64,000 nt of DNA from the NCBI RefSeq assembly GCF_031198435.1, contig NZ_CP133548.1, positions 310,001 to 374,000 on the forward strand, written 5' to 3'. The position numbers were made by a program, and so were the translations under genes. Shown piece after piece: positions 11,101 through 21,864 of the stretch. Position 1 is the first letter of the stretch, and every line of letters starts with the position of its first letter. The notes beneath the pieces are model-generated. The model was not told the DNA's origin. It searched no databases and saw only the letters and a list, made by a program, of their open reading frames with translations. The stretch is from Pleionea litopenaei. Its GTDB lineage: Bacteria; Pseudomonadota; Gammaproteobacteria; Enterobacterales; Kangiellaceae.

Positions 11101-12263
11101 TCACCAACCCGTTGCAGCCTAACCTACTGTATAAGATCAACCCTGATGAAAATCCTGACTTTGCGAAGTTAGGGCAGTCTTGGTCTAAGCCGGTCATTGG
11201 TAAAATGAACATTGGCGGCCAAACTGAGCGATTAGTGATGATCTTCGGTGCCGGTTATGATCCGGTGCATGATACAGCGGGTGTTGCTTCTCAGAATGTT
11301 GGTCAGGGTAATGCGGTTTATATTGCTGACGCGAAAACCGGTAAATACTTATGGGATTCAAGCAAAGCTGGCTCGATTCCTGGTAACGGCGGATCGGTTT
11401 CGAGTATGAACTCGGTTCCTTCGAACGTGAAAGCCTTTGACTTAGATGACGATGGCTTACTGGATCACTTCTACGTATCTGACAATGCGGGCCAAATCTT
11501 CCGTTTCGATATTGATAATGACAGCGGTTCAATCAAAGGTGGACGTCTTGCTAAATTGCAAAGTGGTGCAACGGCTCAAGAAAACCGTCGCTTCTTTACC
11601 TCACCCGATGTTGCGTTAGTTCGTGATACTGTGTCAGGTGAAACCTTTGTTTCGGTCTCTATTGGCTCGGGTTATCGAGCGCATCCTTTAGACACAGAGC
11701 TGGTAGAACATATGTATTCACTTCGTGATAAAGGTGTCTTGTCGAAACAAATCGTCAAAGACATTGGCTTGGTCGATTTGATCAAACAAACCTTTGCCGA
11801 CAGTGATGGTGATGGAACCTATGATACGACCGAAACCTTAGGTGATGTCACCGCCGACAAACATGGTTGGTACTATGACTTCCCAACCGAAGGTGAGAAG
11901 GTAATGGCAGATTCATTGACCTTTAACAATGCGCTGTTGTTTACTACTTATACGCCTCCACCGTTAGTGAATAACTCTGGCTCTTGTGTGCCAGCGGCAG
12001 GTAGTTCACGCATTTACGCACTAGCTGTCTCAGATGGCACGCCATATGTTGACATTAACTATGACGGCACGATTGACGAAAACGATCTCTATATCGACTT
12101 ACCTGGTGCCGGTATTGCCCCTGAGCCTCAAGTCATCTTGACTGAAGAAGGGAATGGCGTACGTGGTAATCTGTGTGTTGGTCGTAAATGTGACTTAGAT
12201 GAGTTGCTTCCGACTCCGCCGAAGCGTATGGTGCCGATTAAGTGGCGACACATTCTAAACTAA
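8133..12263 (+). CDS. pilY1: PilY1-like type IV pilus tip adhesin/biogenesis factor
   Basis: Large exported protein of 1376 residues. A signal peptide ends near SVYA (about residue 26). A von Willebrand A domain begins with the MIDAS motif DTSGS at residues 50-54; its later metal-site motifs, TPISDTL (about 524) and LLTDGEPT (about 612), come much further on. The C-terminal half is the PilY1/PilC beta-propeller, with a calcium-type acidic loop at DLDDDGLLDHFYVSD. Between the first and second vWA motifs lie two similar ~130-residue beta-rich modules (about 152-299 and 369-496). It has a good GGGAGGA ribosome binding site. PilY1 proteins sit at the pilus tip, promote extension and mediate adhesion or mechanosensing. 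It is the last gene before two hairpins. Confidence 0.92.
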   Translation: MFKKQFFKVAACTGMYALACMNSVYADDTEIFFNGTNAGGATPNVLFIFDTSGSMNRNASGSNESRIDVMRDVMYEFITDIEGLNIGMARFSVPGGPILNAVFNVDAATDPVAISQVNSNDDDATENFAGNKMAYNAAILEFNEEKATDLMGLRFTDLDIPQGAIITSATITVSSYNTITGSPVFEILGEKVGNADTFTGDKLSDRLTSNPTANSVKWAPGDWIAPSPLYDADGLVPPSSYSTVDLAPLVQEIVNQGDWCGSNSMAFFIRAGQTQAALRDAIAHDGNPLYAPRIRIEFDADPQKIQDNTEAVNNAKALGNPVGCYVNQANRQISDGAYDIEYPSTGGYYDSGTILDFNSTGNGRRNRGIGLHFDNILVPQGAEIEEAYIEIVADNPDNGNAQAVIKFIDAVNAPATANGIFSSPKLGGVSWTLPNFESNITYESPSLVSQIESLTGNAGWVAGNGMSVYIETNSGNRDVISFESSAVRAPRLVIKYRGSYDGTGYTKRDEMKQVVQDFQASGNTPISDTLLEAGLYYRGEEVLYGKVRGTPSSRNNRISNPNSFDPTGVVYTPSGCDGSDPNANACKDERVDNDPNYVTPIVDGCQKNHIVLLTDGEPTSHDYRTQQTYSRWSGGWCSGNRSGRDCAIKIAGFLANNDQNNKIAGDQTVKTHVIGFDYDSEFLEDVANAGGGFYFTANDKAGLLAKLKEIANSILKTNTTFVSAGLTVNQYNRLTHNDQLYYSLFQPGETKSWVGNMKRYRLSDGLVVDVNGNPAVDVLNGEFTDTARSWWSDSVDGNEVGTGGVAGEQQIGRTLYTNVTGDSTTAASNRIDATNLFITKELLKADDDADALSIKRWALGYDVSDASLLTPHQIIGDPLHSRPTLLSYNRNGNEYTAVFVGTNNGYLHAFEAESGKELWSFVPKDLLPLLKEKKENNPISAGTAHPYGVDGEITIYLDDKNSNSAADSGESVYLFVGLRRGGKSYYAFDITNPLQPNLLYKINPDENPDFAKLGQSWSKPVIGKMNIGGQTERLVMIFGAGYDPVHDTAGVASQNVGQGNAVYIADAKTGKYLWDSSKAGSIPGNGGSVSSMNSVPSNVKAFDLDDDGLLDHFYVSDNAGQIFRFDIDNDSGSIKGGRLAKLQSGATAQENRRFFTSPDVALVRDTVSGETFVSVSIGSGYRAHPLDTELVEHMYSLRDKGVLSKQIVKDIGLVDLIKQTFADSDGDGTYDTTETLGDVTADKHGWYYDFPTEGEKVMADSLTFNNALLFTTYTPPPLVNNSGSCVPAAGSSRIYALAVSDGTPYVDINYDGTIDENDLYIDLPGAGIAPEPQVILTEEGNGVRGNLCVGRKCDLDELLPTPPKRMVPIKWRHILN

Positions 12264-12277
12264 TCTAGTTTAGAATG
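12251..12277 (+). terminator. Hairpin at the end of pilY1
   Basis: A perfect 11-bp inverted repeat (CATTCTAAACT / AGTTTAGAATG, 5-base loop) spans the pilY1 stop codon. It is not followed by a T-run, so it may serve for mRNA 3'-end protection rather than termination. Confidence 0.5.
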
Positions 12278-12283
12278 GACTTG

Positions 12284-12320
12284 AACGGGTACAGGTGAAA
12301 ATCACTCAAGTACCCGTTTT
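12284..12320 (+). terminator. Probable rho-independent terminator between pilY1 and pilE
   Basis: The stem AACGGGTAC / GTACCCGTT is extended by an inner GGTGA / TCACT stem and followed by a TTTT run. It separates the minor pilin operon from the PilE-like gene, so pilE probably has its own promoter or receives only read-through. Confidence 0.65.
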
Positions 12321-12362
12321 GAGTGTTAAACGATTAAATGAAGACTCTATTTGAGGTAGACG

Positions 12363-12782
12363 ATGATAACAGCAAAAAATAAAGGCTTTACGCTGGTTGA
12401 GTTGATGATTGTGAGTGTGGTGATTGCCATTTTAGCGGCTATCTCGATTCCTGCTTACAATAATTACGTTTTACGTAGCAAGCGAGCCGACTGCATGGGG
12501 GCATTGAGTATCGCTCAAGGTGCAATGGAGCGATTTAAAGCGGCTAATATGACGTATGTGGGCGCTGATGCGAATCCTCCGTTTATCGCTAATGTTCCCT
12601 CTGATGGTGGTCTACCTTATTGCCAAATAGCGGTTGGTAATCTAACTCGAACAACCTATACATTGACGGGGACCATGGTCAACTCAATGGCAGGGCAAGA
12701 TAATCTAACGATTGATCAAGCTGGCAATAAAACCTGGGGAGCGAAAGCTTGCTGGCCCGAAGGTGGTGCTACTTGTAACTAA
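12363..12782 (+). CDS. pilE: Type IV pilin, PilE-like
   Basis: Type IV pilin of 139 residues with leader MITAKNKG, cleavage before F, and the N-terminal helix [24 protein letters not shown] with Glu5. The segment [16 protein letters not shown] and the C-terminal cysteine pair (CQIA and [10 protein letters not shown]) fit PilE-type minor pilins found after pilY1 in Pseudomonas-like clusters. A TTGAGG ribosome binding site precedes the ATG. It is flanked by terminators on both sides. Whether it is a minor or the major pilin cannot be decided here; position favours minor. Confidence 0.85.
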   Translation: MITAKNKGFTLVELMIVSVVIAILAAISIPAYNNYVLRSKRADCMGALSIAQGAMERFKAANMTYVGADANPPFIANVPSDGGLPYCQIAVGNLTRTTYTLTGTMVNSMAGQDNLTIDQAGNKTWGAKACWPEGGATCN

Positions 12783-12800
12783 CTTCATCGTTCTTCGAGA

Positions 12801-12826
12801 GGCCGCGCTAGCGGCCTTTTTTATTT
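12801..12826 (+). terminator. Rho-independent terminator after pilE
   Basis: GGCCGC-GCTA-GCGGCC stem followed directly by TTTTTTATTT, 20 bases after the pilE stop. Confidence 0.85.
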
Positions 12827-12897
12827 GTCGCTTCAGTCTCGTTAATTGGCATGGGATCAGGTAGAATTGCGCCTCAATTTTGACTGTTACTTGAACC

Positions 12898-15061
<2,164 letters not shown>

Positions 15062-15087
15062 ACAATTAGAAAATTAAGGGGAACACT

Positions 15088-15399
15088 ATGTTATTAACTG
15101 CAGGTCAAGCGGGCGGAAGTCCTGTCACATTTTGGATTATGATGGGCTTGTTCGTCGTTATTTTTTACTTTTTGATTATTCGTCCTCAATCGAAACGACA
15201 AAAAGAACATAAAAATATGATAGCCGCGATTGATAAAGGTGATGAAGTAGTGACGGCAGGTGGAATTTTAGGAAAAGTTAACAAAGTGACCGACGATTAC
15301 ATTGTTATTTCTATTGCCGAAAACGTAAACATCAGCGTTCAAAAGCATGCGGTTACTGCCTCTTTGCCAAAAGGCACGCTTAAGTCGATTAAAGATTAA
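15088..15399 (+). CDS. yajC: Preprotein translocase subunit YajC
   Basis: Single-span inner-membrane protein associated with SecDF. Of 103 residues, the hydrophobic segment FWIMMGLFVVIFYFLIIRPQ is followed by the conserved RPQSKRQKEHKNMIAAIDKGDEVVTAGGILG. An AAGGGGA ribosome binding site precedes the ATG. It is spaced 26 bases from tgt and 13 from secD. Confidence 0.95.
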   Translation: MLLTAGQAGGSPVTFWIMMGLFVVIFYFLIIRPQSKRQKEHKNMIAAIDKGDEVVTAGGILGKVNKVTDDYIVISIAENVNISVQKHAVTASLPKGTLKSIKD

Positions 15400-15412
15400 T
15401 TAAGGGCGTTTT

Positions 15413-17350
15413 ATGATTTTGGGTCAACCTCGACACGCTCCCATCAATACTTTCCCGACGTGGAAGTATGTGATGGTGCTGTCTATTATATTTATCGGTG
15501 TGCTGCTGGCTCTCCCGAACATGTACGGAGAAGACTTTGCAGTACAAATTTCTAATAAAAACGGCGAGCCTGTTTCTCAAGAGCTGTTAGATTCCATTGC
15601 TAAAAAAGTCAGTGATGCAGATGTTACTGTCAAAAGCACGGAATTAGAACGTGGTCGAGGATTGATTCGATTGACGAGCCAAGAGGATCAAGATCTAGCG
15701 AAAACAGCAGCTTATCAATTCTTAAATAATCACAGTGATAAAAACGTAAGTGACGATATCGTCATTGCAGCAAATCTTGCTCCCGCCACACCTAGTTGGC
15801 TGGCTAACATGGGTTTGCGACCGATGAAATTAGGTCTTGATTTACGCGGAGGAGTGCATTTCTTACTTGAGGTAGATCTAGACGATTTATTCAGACGTGA
15901 ATTTGAAGGACTTACCTCGACCATTAAGACGACCTTGTATGAAGAAGACATTCATTATCAAGGGGTGTCTAATGCTAATACAGACTCGGTAGTTGCAACT
16001 TTCGAGAATGTAGAGTTGCAAGAAAGTGCCTTTGCAAAGTTAAATCCGTTATTACCAGAATACGAGATTACTGAAAGAGAAGTTGATGGTGCGCATCAAT
16101 TGATCTTTAAAATGACGGAACAGAAAACACGAGAGATCAGAGACATTGCGGTGAAAAAGAATATCACCACGCTGAGCAATCGTATCAATGAAATCGGTGT
16201 AGCAGAGCCGTTAATTCAACGTTCTGGTAGTAATCGAATCATTGTTCAATTGCCGGGTATTCAAGACACCGCAATTGCACGAAGTATCATTGGTGACACT
16301 CGTACCCTTGAGTTTCGAATGGTCAATGAGAAAGTCAGTTTAAGCCAAGCCATGAGCGGTCGAGTGCCTTATGATTCTGAGCTGATTCAAGAGAGCGATG
16401 GCACTTCTGTTCTTGTTTATAAGGATGTGCTGCTCGATGGTGAGCACGTCACTGGTGCGAAATCCGATCGCGATGAGCGAGGTTTACCTCAGATTAGTAT
16501 TCGACTAGACGGAACTGGCGGTTCGATAATGGCCAATGAAACAGGTAGTCGAATTGGTCAAAGAATGGCGATTATTTTAACCGAAGTTTCTCCTATTTTT
16601 AAGAAAGACGAAAGTGGGGACTTTGTAAAAAATGATCGAGGCGAACTTATAAAAGTTGATGAAAAGATTAAGAAAGAAGCGGTTAGCGTTGCAACCATTC
16701 AATCAACCCTTTCTTCAAGCTTCCGTATTACTGGTACCTTCACTCCAGAATACACGAGTAACTTAGTTTTAATTCTAAAGTCGGGTTCGTTAAAAGCGCC
16801 TATCTATATTATTGAGGACAGTACGGTTGGTCCGAGTTTGGGTCAAGAGAATATAGAGAAAGGAACCTTTTCGATTTTTATTGGCTTTATCTTAGTGTTA
16901 GCCTTTATGTTATTGCGTTATCGAATGTTTGGGTTATTCGCGAATATCGCTTTGGTGTGCAACCTAATTTTAATTGTTGGCATGATGAGCATGATAGGTG
17001 CGGTTTTAACCTTGCCGGGTATGGCGGGTATCGTTCTAACCGTCGGTATGGCCGTTGATGCTAACGTCTTGATTTTTGAGCGTATTCGAGAAGAGCTTAA
17101 AGCGGGTTCTGCACCGGCGCAAGCGATTCACAAAGGCTACGATGCCGCGTTATCGACCATCGCTGATGCGAACGTTACCACAGCAATAGCTGCGCTGATT
17201 CTGTTTGCCGTTGGTACTGGGCCGATCAAAGGTTTTGCGATTACTTTATTGTTCGGAATTCTAACCTCTATGTTTACTGCGATAGTGGGTAGCCGGGCAA
17301 TGGTTAATGCGACTTACGGTGGTAAAGCCGTAAAGAAAATTGCGATATAA
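15413..17350 (+). CDS. secD: Protein translocase subunit SecD
   Basis: Inner-membrane RND-fold protein that, with SecF, uses the proton gradient to aid late steps of Sec export. The N-terminal membrane segment is followed by a large periplasmic domain. The D1 motif GLDLRGGVHFLLEVD is seen near residue 142. The C-terminal half has five membrane segments, including GMAVDANVLIFERIREEL, the proton-relay region. At 645 residues it is somewhat longer than the E. coli protein (615). It lies ten bases upstream of the secF start. Confidence 0.96.
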   Translation: MILGQPRHAPINTFPTWKYVMVLSIIFIGVLLALPNMYGEDFAVQISNKNGEPVSQELLDSIAKKVSDADVTVKSTELERGRGLIRLTSQEDQDLAKTAAYQFLNNHSDKNVSDDIVIAANLAPATPSWLANMGLRPMKLGLDLRGGVHFLLEVDLDDLFRREFEGLTSTIKTTLYEEDIHYQGVSNANTDSVVATFENVELQESAFAKLNPLLPEYEITEREVDGAHQLIFKMTEQKTREIRDIAVKKNITTLSNRINEIGVAEPLIQRSGSNRIIVQLPGIQDTAIARSIIGDTRTLEFRMVNEKVSLSQAMSGRVPYDSELIQESDGTSVLVYKDVLLDGEHVTGAKSDRDERGLPQISIRLDGTGGSIMANETGSRIGQRMAIILTEVSPIFKKDESGDFVKNDRGELIKVDEKIKKEAVSVATIQSTLSSSFRITGTFTPEYTSNLVLILKSGSLKAPIYIIEDSTVGPSLGQENIEKGTFSIFIGFILVLAFMLLRYRMFGLFANIALVCNLILIVGMMSMIGAVLTLPGMAGIVLTVGMAVDANVLIFERIREELKAGSAPAQAIHKGYDAALSTIADANVTTAIAALILFAVGTGPIKGFAITLLFGILTSMFTAIVGSRAMVNATYGGKAVKKIAI

Positions 17351-17360
17351 GGGGAATAGA

Positions 17361-18287
17361 ATGAACTTTAATATTCCATTTTTAAAATACAAAAATATCG
17401 CTGTTGTCTTCTCGGCGCTGTTGTTAATTGCTTCTGTCTCTTCGTTATTCATGAAAGGATTAAATGTCGGTTTAGACTTTTCTGGCGGCACCATGATTCA
17501 AGTGAAATACGAACAGCCGGTAGAAATTCAATCGATTCGAGTAAATCTTGAGAAGCATAATATTAACGGAGCGGTCATTCAATTCTTTGGAAGTCAAAGC
17601 GATGTTACTATTCGTTTGCCGAACAATATTGGAATCGACAATAAAGAAATTGACGCTATTGTCATGAATGCTTTGCGGGAAGATCGACAAGACGTAACAA
17701 AAATCCGACGAGCTTATTTAGATTCGACGTTGGGTGAAGAGTTGCAAGAAGAAGGTGCACTGGCTTTGTTGGTCGCCCTGTTCTGTATTATGGTCTACGT
17801 CGCGGTTCGATTTGAATGGAAGTTTGCTGTCGGTTCGGTCGCGGCACTTGCGCATGACGTTATCATTGTTGCAGGCTTCTTTTCGTTCACCCAAATAGAG
17901 TTTGATCTTACGGTGTTAGCTGCGATTTTGGCCGTCATCGGTTACTCGTTAAACGATACCATCGTTGTTTATGATCGTATTCGTGAAAACTTTTTAATGA
18001 TGCGAAAAGGCAGTGCATTAGAAGTAATGAACCGCTCATTGAACCAAACGTTAACGCGAACCATGATTACCTCTTTCACCACCTTACTTGTGTTAATTGC
18101 CTTGTTTGTGTTTGGTGGAGAGTTGATTCATGCCTTCTCGATCGCTTTGCTTGTCGGTATTATTATTGGTACATACTCGTCGATTTATGTGGCGAGTGCG
18201 GCAGCTTTAGCGTTAGGTGTTTCAAAAGAAGATCTAATGCCTCCAGAAATCGAAAAAGAAGGGGCCGATCAAGACCCGTTGATGTAA
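17361..18287 (+). CDS. secF: Protein translocase subunit SecF
   Basis: Partner of SecD. The 308-residue product starts at the ATG at 17361 with an AAGGGGAA ribosome binding site; the in-frame TTG at 17340 lies inside secD. The periplasmic GLDFSGGTMIQV motif and the C-terminal membrane block with VIGYSLNDTIVVYDRIREN are diagnostic. Gene order yajC-secD-secF and the terminator behind it mark the end of the queA-secF operon. Confidence 0.96.
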   Translation: MNFNIPFLKYKNIAVVFSALLLIASVSSLFMKGLNVGLDFSGGTMIQVKYEQPVEIQSIRVNLEKHNINGAVIQFFGSQSDVTIRLPNNIGIDNKEIDAIVMNALREDRQDVTKIRRAYLDSTLGEELQEEGALALLVALFCIMVYVAVRFEWKFAVGSVAALAHDVIIVAGFFSFTQIEFDLTVLAAILAVIGYSLNDTIVVYDRIRENFLMMRKGSALEVMNRSLNQTLTRTMITSFTTLLVLIALFVFGGELIHAFSIALLVGIIIGTYSSIYVASAAALALGVSKEDLMPPEIEKEGADQDPLM

Positions 18288-18336
18288 CGGTTTTATTGAG
18301 CCAAATTTTCAGTCGGTATGACTTGAATCATGTAAT

Positions 18337-18363
18337 AAAAAAGCGCCATTAGGCGCTTTTTTA
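18337..18363. terminator. Bidirectional terminator between secF and ppsR
   Basis: AAGCGCC-ATTA-GGCGCTT stem flanked by an A-run on the left and a T-run on the right, so it can end transcription from both convergent genes. Confidence 0.85.
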
Positions 18364-18422
18364 TTTTCTGGTGCAAAAGACTAAAACGATATTTTTTTAA
18401 CAATATTCTTTAGAAGGTTCCC

Positions 18423-19238
18423 TTAAAACGAGATTCTTTTTAGTCCAGACTTCACCATGATTTTGGTCGCGATTTCTTCAATGGATTTGCTGGTGGTCGT
18501 AATGTAGGGAATGCGCTCTTTTCGCATCAGTGCTTCAACTTCACGTATTTCTAGCTGACACTGTTTCAAGGAAGCATACTGACTGTTTGCTCGTCGTTCT
18601 GTTCTAATTTCGTGTAACCTTTGTGCGTTAATGGTTAGACCGAAAAGTTTATCTTTGTATTTTTTTAACATAGCGGGCAGTTTCAAGTCTTCCATATCTT
18701 CTTCTGTAAAAGGGTAGTTGGCGACATGAATGCCGAACTGCATGGCCATATACAAAGACGTTGGTGTTTTTCCGCAGCGAGAGACGCCGACTAATATAAG
18801 TTCGGCTTTGTCGTAATAGCGAGTTGTCGCACCATCATCGTTATTTAAAGCGAAGTTAATGGCATCGATGCGAGAGTCATATTCTCCTTTCTCATCATAT
18901 GAATGGGTTTTTCCCACTCGAAAACCAGATTTTAGCCCGAGAGCATTTTCTAGTGGACCGATAAAGGTATGAAAAAAGTCGAGCACTAAACCCTTACTTT
19001 CCATAATGATTTTACGAATTTCGGGTGTCACTATTGTATCAAAGACAATCGGTTGCTCGCCTTTGGCTGCTGCGGTATCTATCTTTTCTTTCGCTTGAAT
19101 GGCCTTTTTCTCATTGTCGATAAAAGGGAGCGATATTTTCTCAAAATCAGCTTCTTCAAACTGACTAAGCAGAGATTGCCCCAACATCTCTGCGGTTATT
19201 CCGGTCCGATCTGAAATAAAAAACACCGTACGTTTCAT
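18423..19238 (-). CDS. ppsR: PEP synthase regulatory protein (kinase/phosphotransferase PpsR)
   Basis: DUF299-family bifunctional ADP-dependent kinase and Pi-dependent pyrophosphorylase that inactivates and reactivates PEP synthase by threonine phosphorylation. The P-loop-like motif [15 protein letters not shown] lies near residue 150, preceded by the N-terminal [15 protein letters not shown]. Length 271 residues. It is transcribed divergently from its target ppsA with 99 bases between the start codons, as in many proteobacteria. Confidence 0.95.
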   Translation of the reverse strand: MKRTVFFISDRTGITAEMLGQSLLSQFEEADFEKISLPFIDNEKKAIQAKEKIDTAAAKGEQPIVFDTIVTPEIRKIIMESKGLVLDFFHTFIGPLENALGLKSGFRVGKTHSYDEKGEYDSRIDAINFALNNDDGATTRYYDKAELILVGVSRCGKTPTSLYMAMQFGIHVANYPFTEEDMEDLKLPAMLKKYKDKLFGLTINAQRLHEIRTERRANSQYASLKQCQLEIREVEALMRKERIPYITTTSKSIEEIATKIMVKSGLKRISF

Positions 19239-19337
19239 ATTTTGTGTCCATCAAGTACAATACGGCTACACAAAGTAGCGCCAGAATTACTGAATATAAC
19301 AACTTCTGGCTTATGGAAACAACTCGGGAGAGAAACA

Positions 19338-21716
19338 GTGCAAGACTTTGTCCTCTGGTATGACGGCTTAGGCATGGATGATGTAGAAGTGGTCGGCGGT
19401 AAAAATGCTTCATTGGGTGAAATGATCAGTAACTTAGCGAATGTTGGAGTAAGCGTTCCAAATGGCTTTGCTACGACCGCATCAGCCTTCAGAACCTTCC
19501 TTAGCCAAAGTGGCTTAGATGATAAGATTCATCAAGAGCTAGAGCACTTAGACGTCGATGACGTTGAGAAGTTAGCTGAAACAGGCGCCAAAATTCGACA
19601 GTGGATTATTGATACGCCATTTATGCCAGAGCTAGAAAATGCCATTGAGTCTGCTTACCAAACCTTGAAAGGCGATGCGAACGAAGAGTTCGCAGTTGCG
19701 GTACGCTCTTCGGCGACAGCAGAAGATCTTCCTGACGCCTCATTCGCTGGTCAACAAGAGACCTTCTTGAATGTCCGCGGCTTTGATAACGTCAAACTTG
19801 CGTTAAAAGAGGTATTTGCCTCTTTGTTCAACGATCGTGCGATTGCTTACCGGGTTCATCAAGGCTTCGACCACAAGTTGGTGGCTTTGTCTGCCGGTGT
19901 GCAAAAAATGATTCGAAGTGATATCGCGGCAAGCGGTGTCATGTTCACCATGGATACCGAGTCGGGCTTCAACGATGTGGTGTTTATTACTGGTGCCTAC
20001 GGGCTTGGTGAGACCGTGGTACAAGGCGCGGTGAACCCTGACGAGTTTTACGTTCATAAGCCAACCTTAAGAAATAATCGACCAGCCGTGGTGCGCAGAA
20101 ACCTTGGCGGTAAAGCCATTAAAATGATCTACGGTGAGTCAGACGAGCATGGCAAATCCGTAGAGACGGTTAGTGTACCTATGGCGCAGCGCCAAGCTTT
20201 TTGTATTAATGACCAAGAAATTGAAGAGTTGGCACGCCAAGCGTTGATCATTGAAAAACATTATGGTCGCCCAATGGATATTGAATGGGCTAAAGACGGT
20301 GCCGATGGCAAGTTATACATCGTTCAAGCGCGTCCAGAAACGGTGAAGAGTCGTGACAATAAAAATGTTATTGAACGCTATTTGCTGAAAGGCAGTGGAG
20401 ACGTGTTAACCACAGGTCGAGCGATTGGCCAGCGCATTGGTAAAGGTCCTGCCGCGGTTATCAATGATATTAGTGAAATGTCTCGGGTTAAACCGGGCGA
20501 TGTTTTAGTGACTGACATGACCGATCCAGACTGGGAACCGATCATGAAACGAGCCTCGGCGATTGTGACCAATCGTGGAGGACGAACCTGTCACGCTGCA
20601 ATTATTGCTCGAGAGCTAGGTATTCCAGCAGTGGTTGGTTGTGGTGATGCAACGGATCATATTTCAGACGGTCAAGAAGTCACTGTTTCTTGTGCTGAGG
20701 GTGATACTGGAAATATCTACAATGGTTTGATTGATTTTGAGATTTCTCAAAACGAAGTCGACAATATGCCTGATCTTGCGTTTAAAATTATGATGAACGT
20801 TGGCAACCCTGACCGAGCTTTCGATTTCGCTCGATTACCCCATGCGGGAATCGGTTTGGCGCGTTTAGAATTTATCATTAACCGTATGATTGGCGTTCAC
20901 CCGAAAGCATTGCTTGAATTCGACGATCTTGACGATGACGATCTAAAAGAACAAATTCAAGAGCATATGGCGGGCTATCCGAATCCACGTGAATTCTACA
21001 TCGCTAAGTTAGTTGAGGGAATCTCGACGTTAGCTTGTGCTTTTGCGCCAGAGAAAGTCATTGTTCGTATGTCTGACTTTAAGTCGAATGAATATGCGAA
21101 CTTGGTTGGTGGGCATTTGTATGAGCCAGAAGAAGAAAACCCTATGCTTGGCTTCCGCGGCGCTTCTCGCTACATTTCAGAAGAGTTCCGTGAGTGCTTC
21201 AAACTTGAGTGTGAGGCAATAAAACGTGTTCGCAACGAAATGGGAATGACCAATGTCGAAATTATGATTCCGTTTGTTCGAACCACAGGTGAGGCGGCGC
21301 GAGTGATTGAGTTGCTTGCTGAGAATGGTTTGAAGCGTGGGGAAGATGGCTTACGAGTTATTATGATGTGTGAGTTGCCTTCAAATGCCTTGTTAGCGGA
21401 CGAGTTTTTACAGCATTTCGATGGATTTTCAATCGGTTCGAATGACTTAACACAATTGACCTTAGGTCTCGATCGCGATTCGGGCATTATTTCCCATTTG
21501 TTTGATGAGCGTAATGAAGCTGTTAAAGTGCTGTTAAGTAAAGCGATCACTGCTTGTAACAACGCCGGTAAGTACATTGGTATTTGTGGGCAAGGACCCT
21601 CTGATCACCCTGACTTAGCTCAGTGGTTAATGGAGCACGGAATTGATAGTGTTTCGTTAAATCCTGATACCGTGATAGAAACTTGGCTTTATCTTGCTGA
21701 GAATCACGCGAAATAA
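19338..21716 (+). CDS. ppsA: Phosphoenolpyruvate synthase
   Basis: Converts pyruvate, ATP and water to PEP, AMP and phosphate for gluconeogenesis. The N-terminal ATP-grasp domain has [12 protein letters not shown] and [22 protein letters not shown]; the swivelling domain carries the phospho-His motif [14 protein letters not shown]; the PEP-binding barrel ends with [17 protein letters not shown] and [10 protein letters not shown] start it at the GTG at 19338 ([16 protein letters not shown]), with a GGGAGAG ribosome binding site; this gives 792 residues, equal to E. coli PpsA. The open frame extends further upstream without similarity. Regulated by PpsR next door. Confidence 0.95.
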   Translation: MQDFVLWYDGLGMDDVEVVGGKNASLGEMISNLANVGVSVPNGFATTASAFRTFLSQSGLDDKIHQELEHLDVDDVEKLAETGAKIRQWIIDTPFMPELENAIESAYQTLKGDANEEFAVAVRSSATAEDLPDASFAGQQETFLNVRGFDNVKLALKEVFASLFNDRAIAYRVHQGFDHKLVALSAGVQKMIRSDIAASGVMFTMDTESGFNDVVFITGAYGLGETVVQGAVNPDEFYVHKPTLRNNRPAVVRRNLGGKAIKMIYGESDEHGKSVETVSVPMAQRQAFCINDQEIEELARQALIIEKHYGRPMDIEWAKDGADGKLYIVQARPETVKSRDNKNVIERYLLKGSGDVLTTGRAIGQRIGKGPAAVINDISEMSRVKPGDVLVTDMTDPDWEPIMKRASAIVTNRGGRTCHAAIIARELGIPAVVGCGDATDHISDGQEVTVSCAEGDTGNIYNGLIDFEISQNEVDNMPDLAFKIMMNVGNPDRAFDFARLPHAGIGLARLEFIINRMIGVHPKALLEFDDLDDDDLKEQIQEHMAGYPNPREFYIAKLVEGISTLACAFAPEKVIVRMSDFKSNEYANLVGGHLYEPEEENPMLGFRGASRYISEEFRECFKLECEAIKRVRNEMGMTNVEIMIPFVRTTGEAARVIELLAENGLKRGEDGLRVIMMCELPSNALLADEFLQHFDGFSIGSNDLTQLTLGLDRDSGIISHLFDERNEAVKVLLSKAITACNNAGKYIGICGQGPSDHPDLAQWLMEHGIDSVSLNPDTVIETWLYLAENHAK

Positions 21717-21720
21717 TAAA

Positions 21721-21749
21721 AAAGTCCCGCTTGAAGCGGGATTTTTTTT
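21721..21749 (+). terminator. Rho-independent terminator after ppsA
   Basis: TCCCGCT-TGA-AGCGGGA stem followed by eight Ts, just behind the ppsA stop. Confidence 0.9.
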
Positions 21750-21864
21750 ATCTTCAATTTTGTTATCTAAGACTCACTTTCTATTGCAGTGCAAAGTGTT
21801 GATTCAGTTTATCTGTGCTAAATTATTGAAATTATTAGTATTGACCTAAATAGACAAGGTTCTT

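Noticed and set aside
19242-19337. N-terminal extension of ppsA
   Set aside because: The extra residues have no family similarity; the GTG at 19338 gives the standard length of 792 and has a ribosome binding site.
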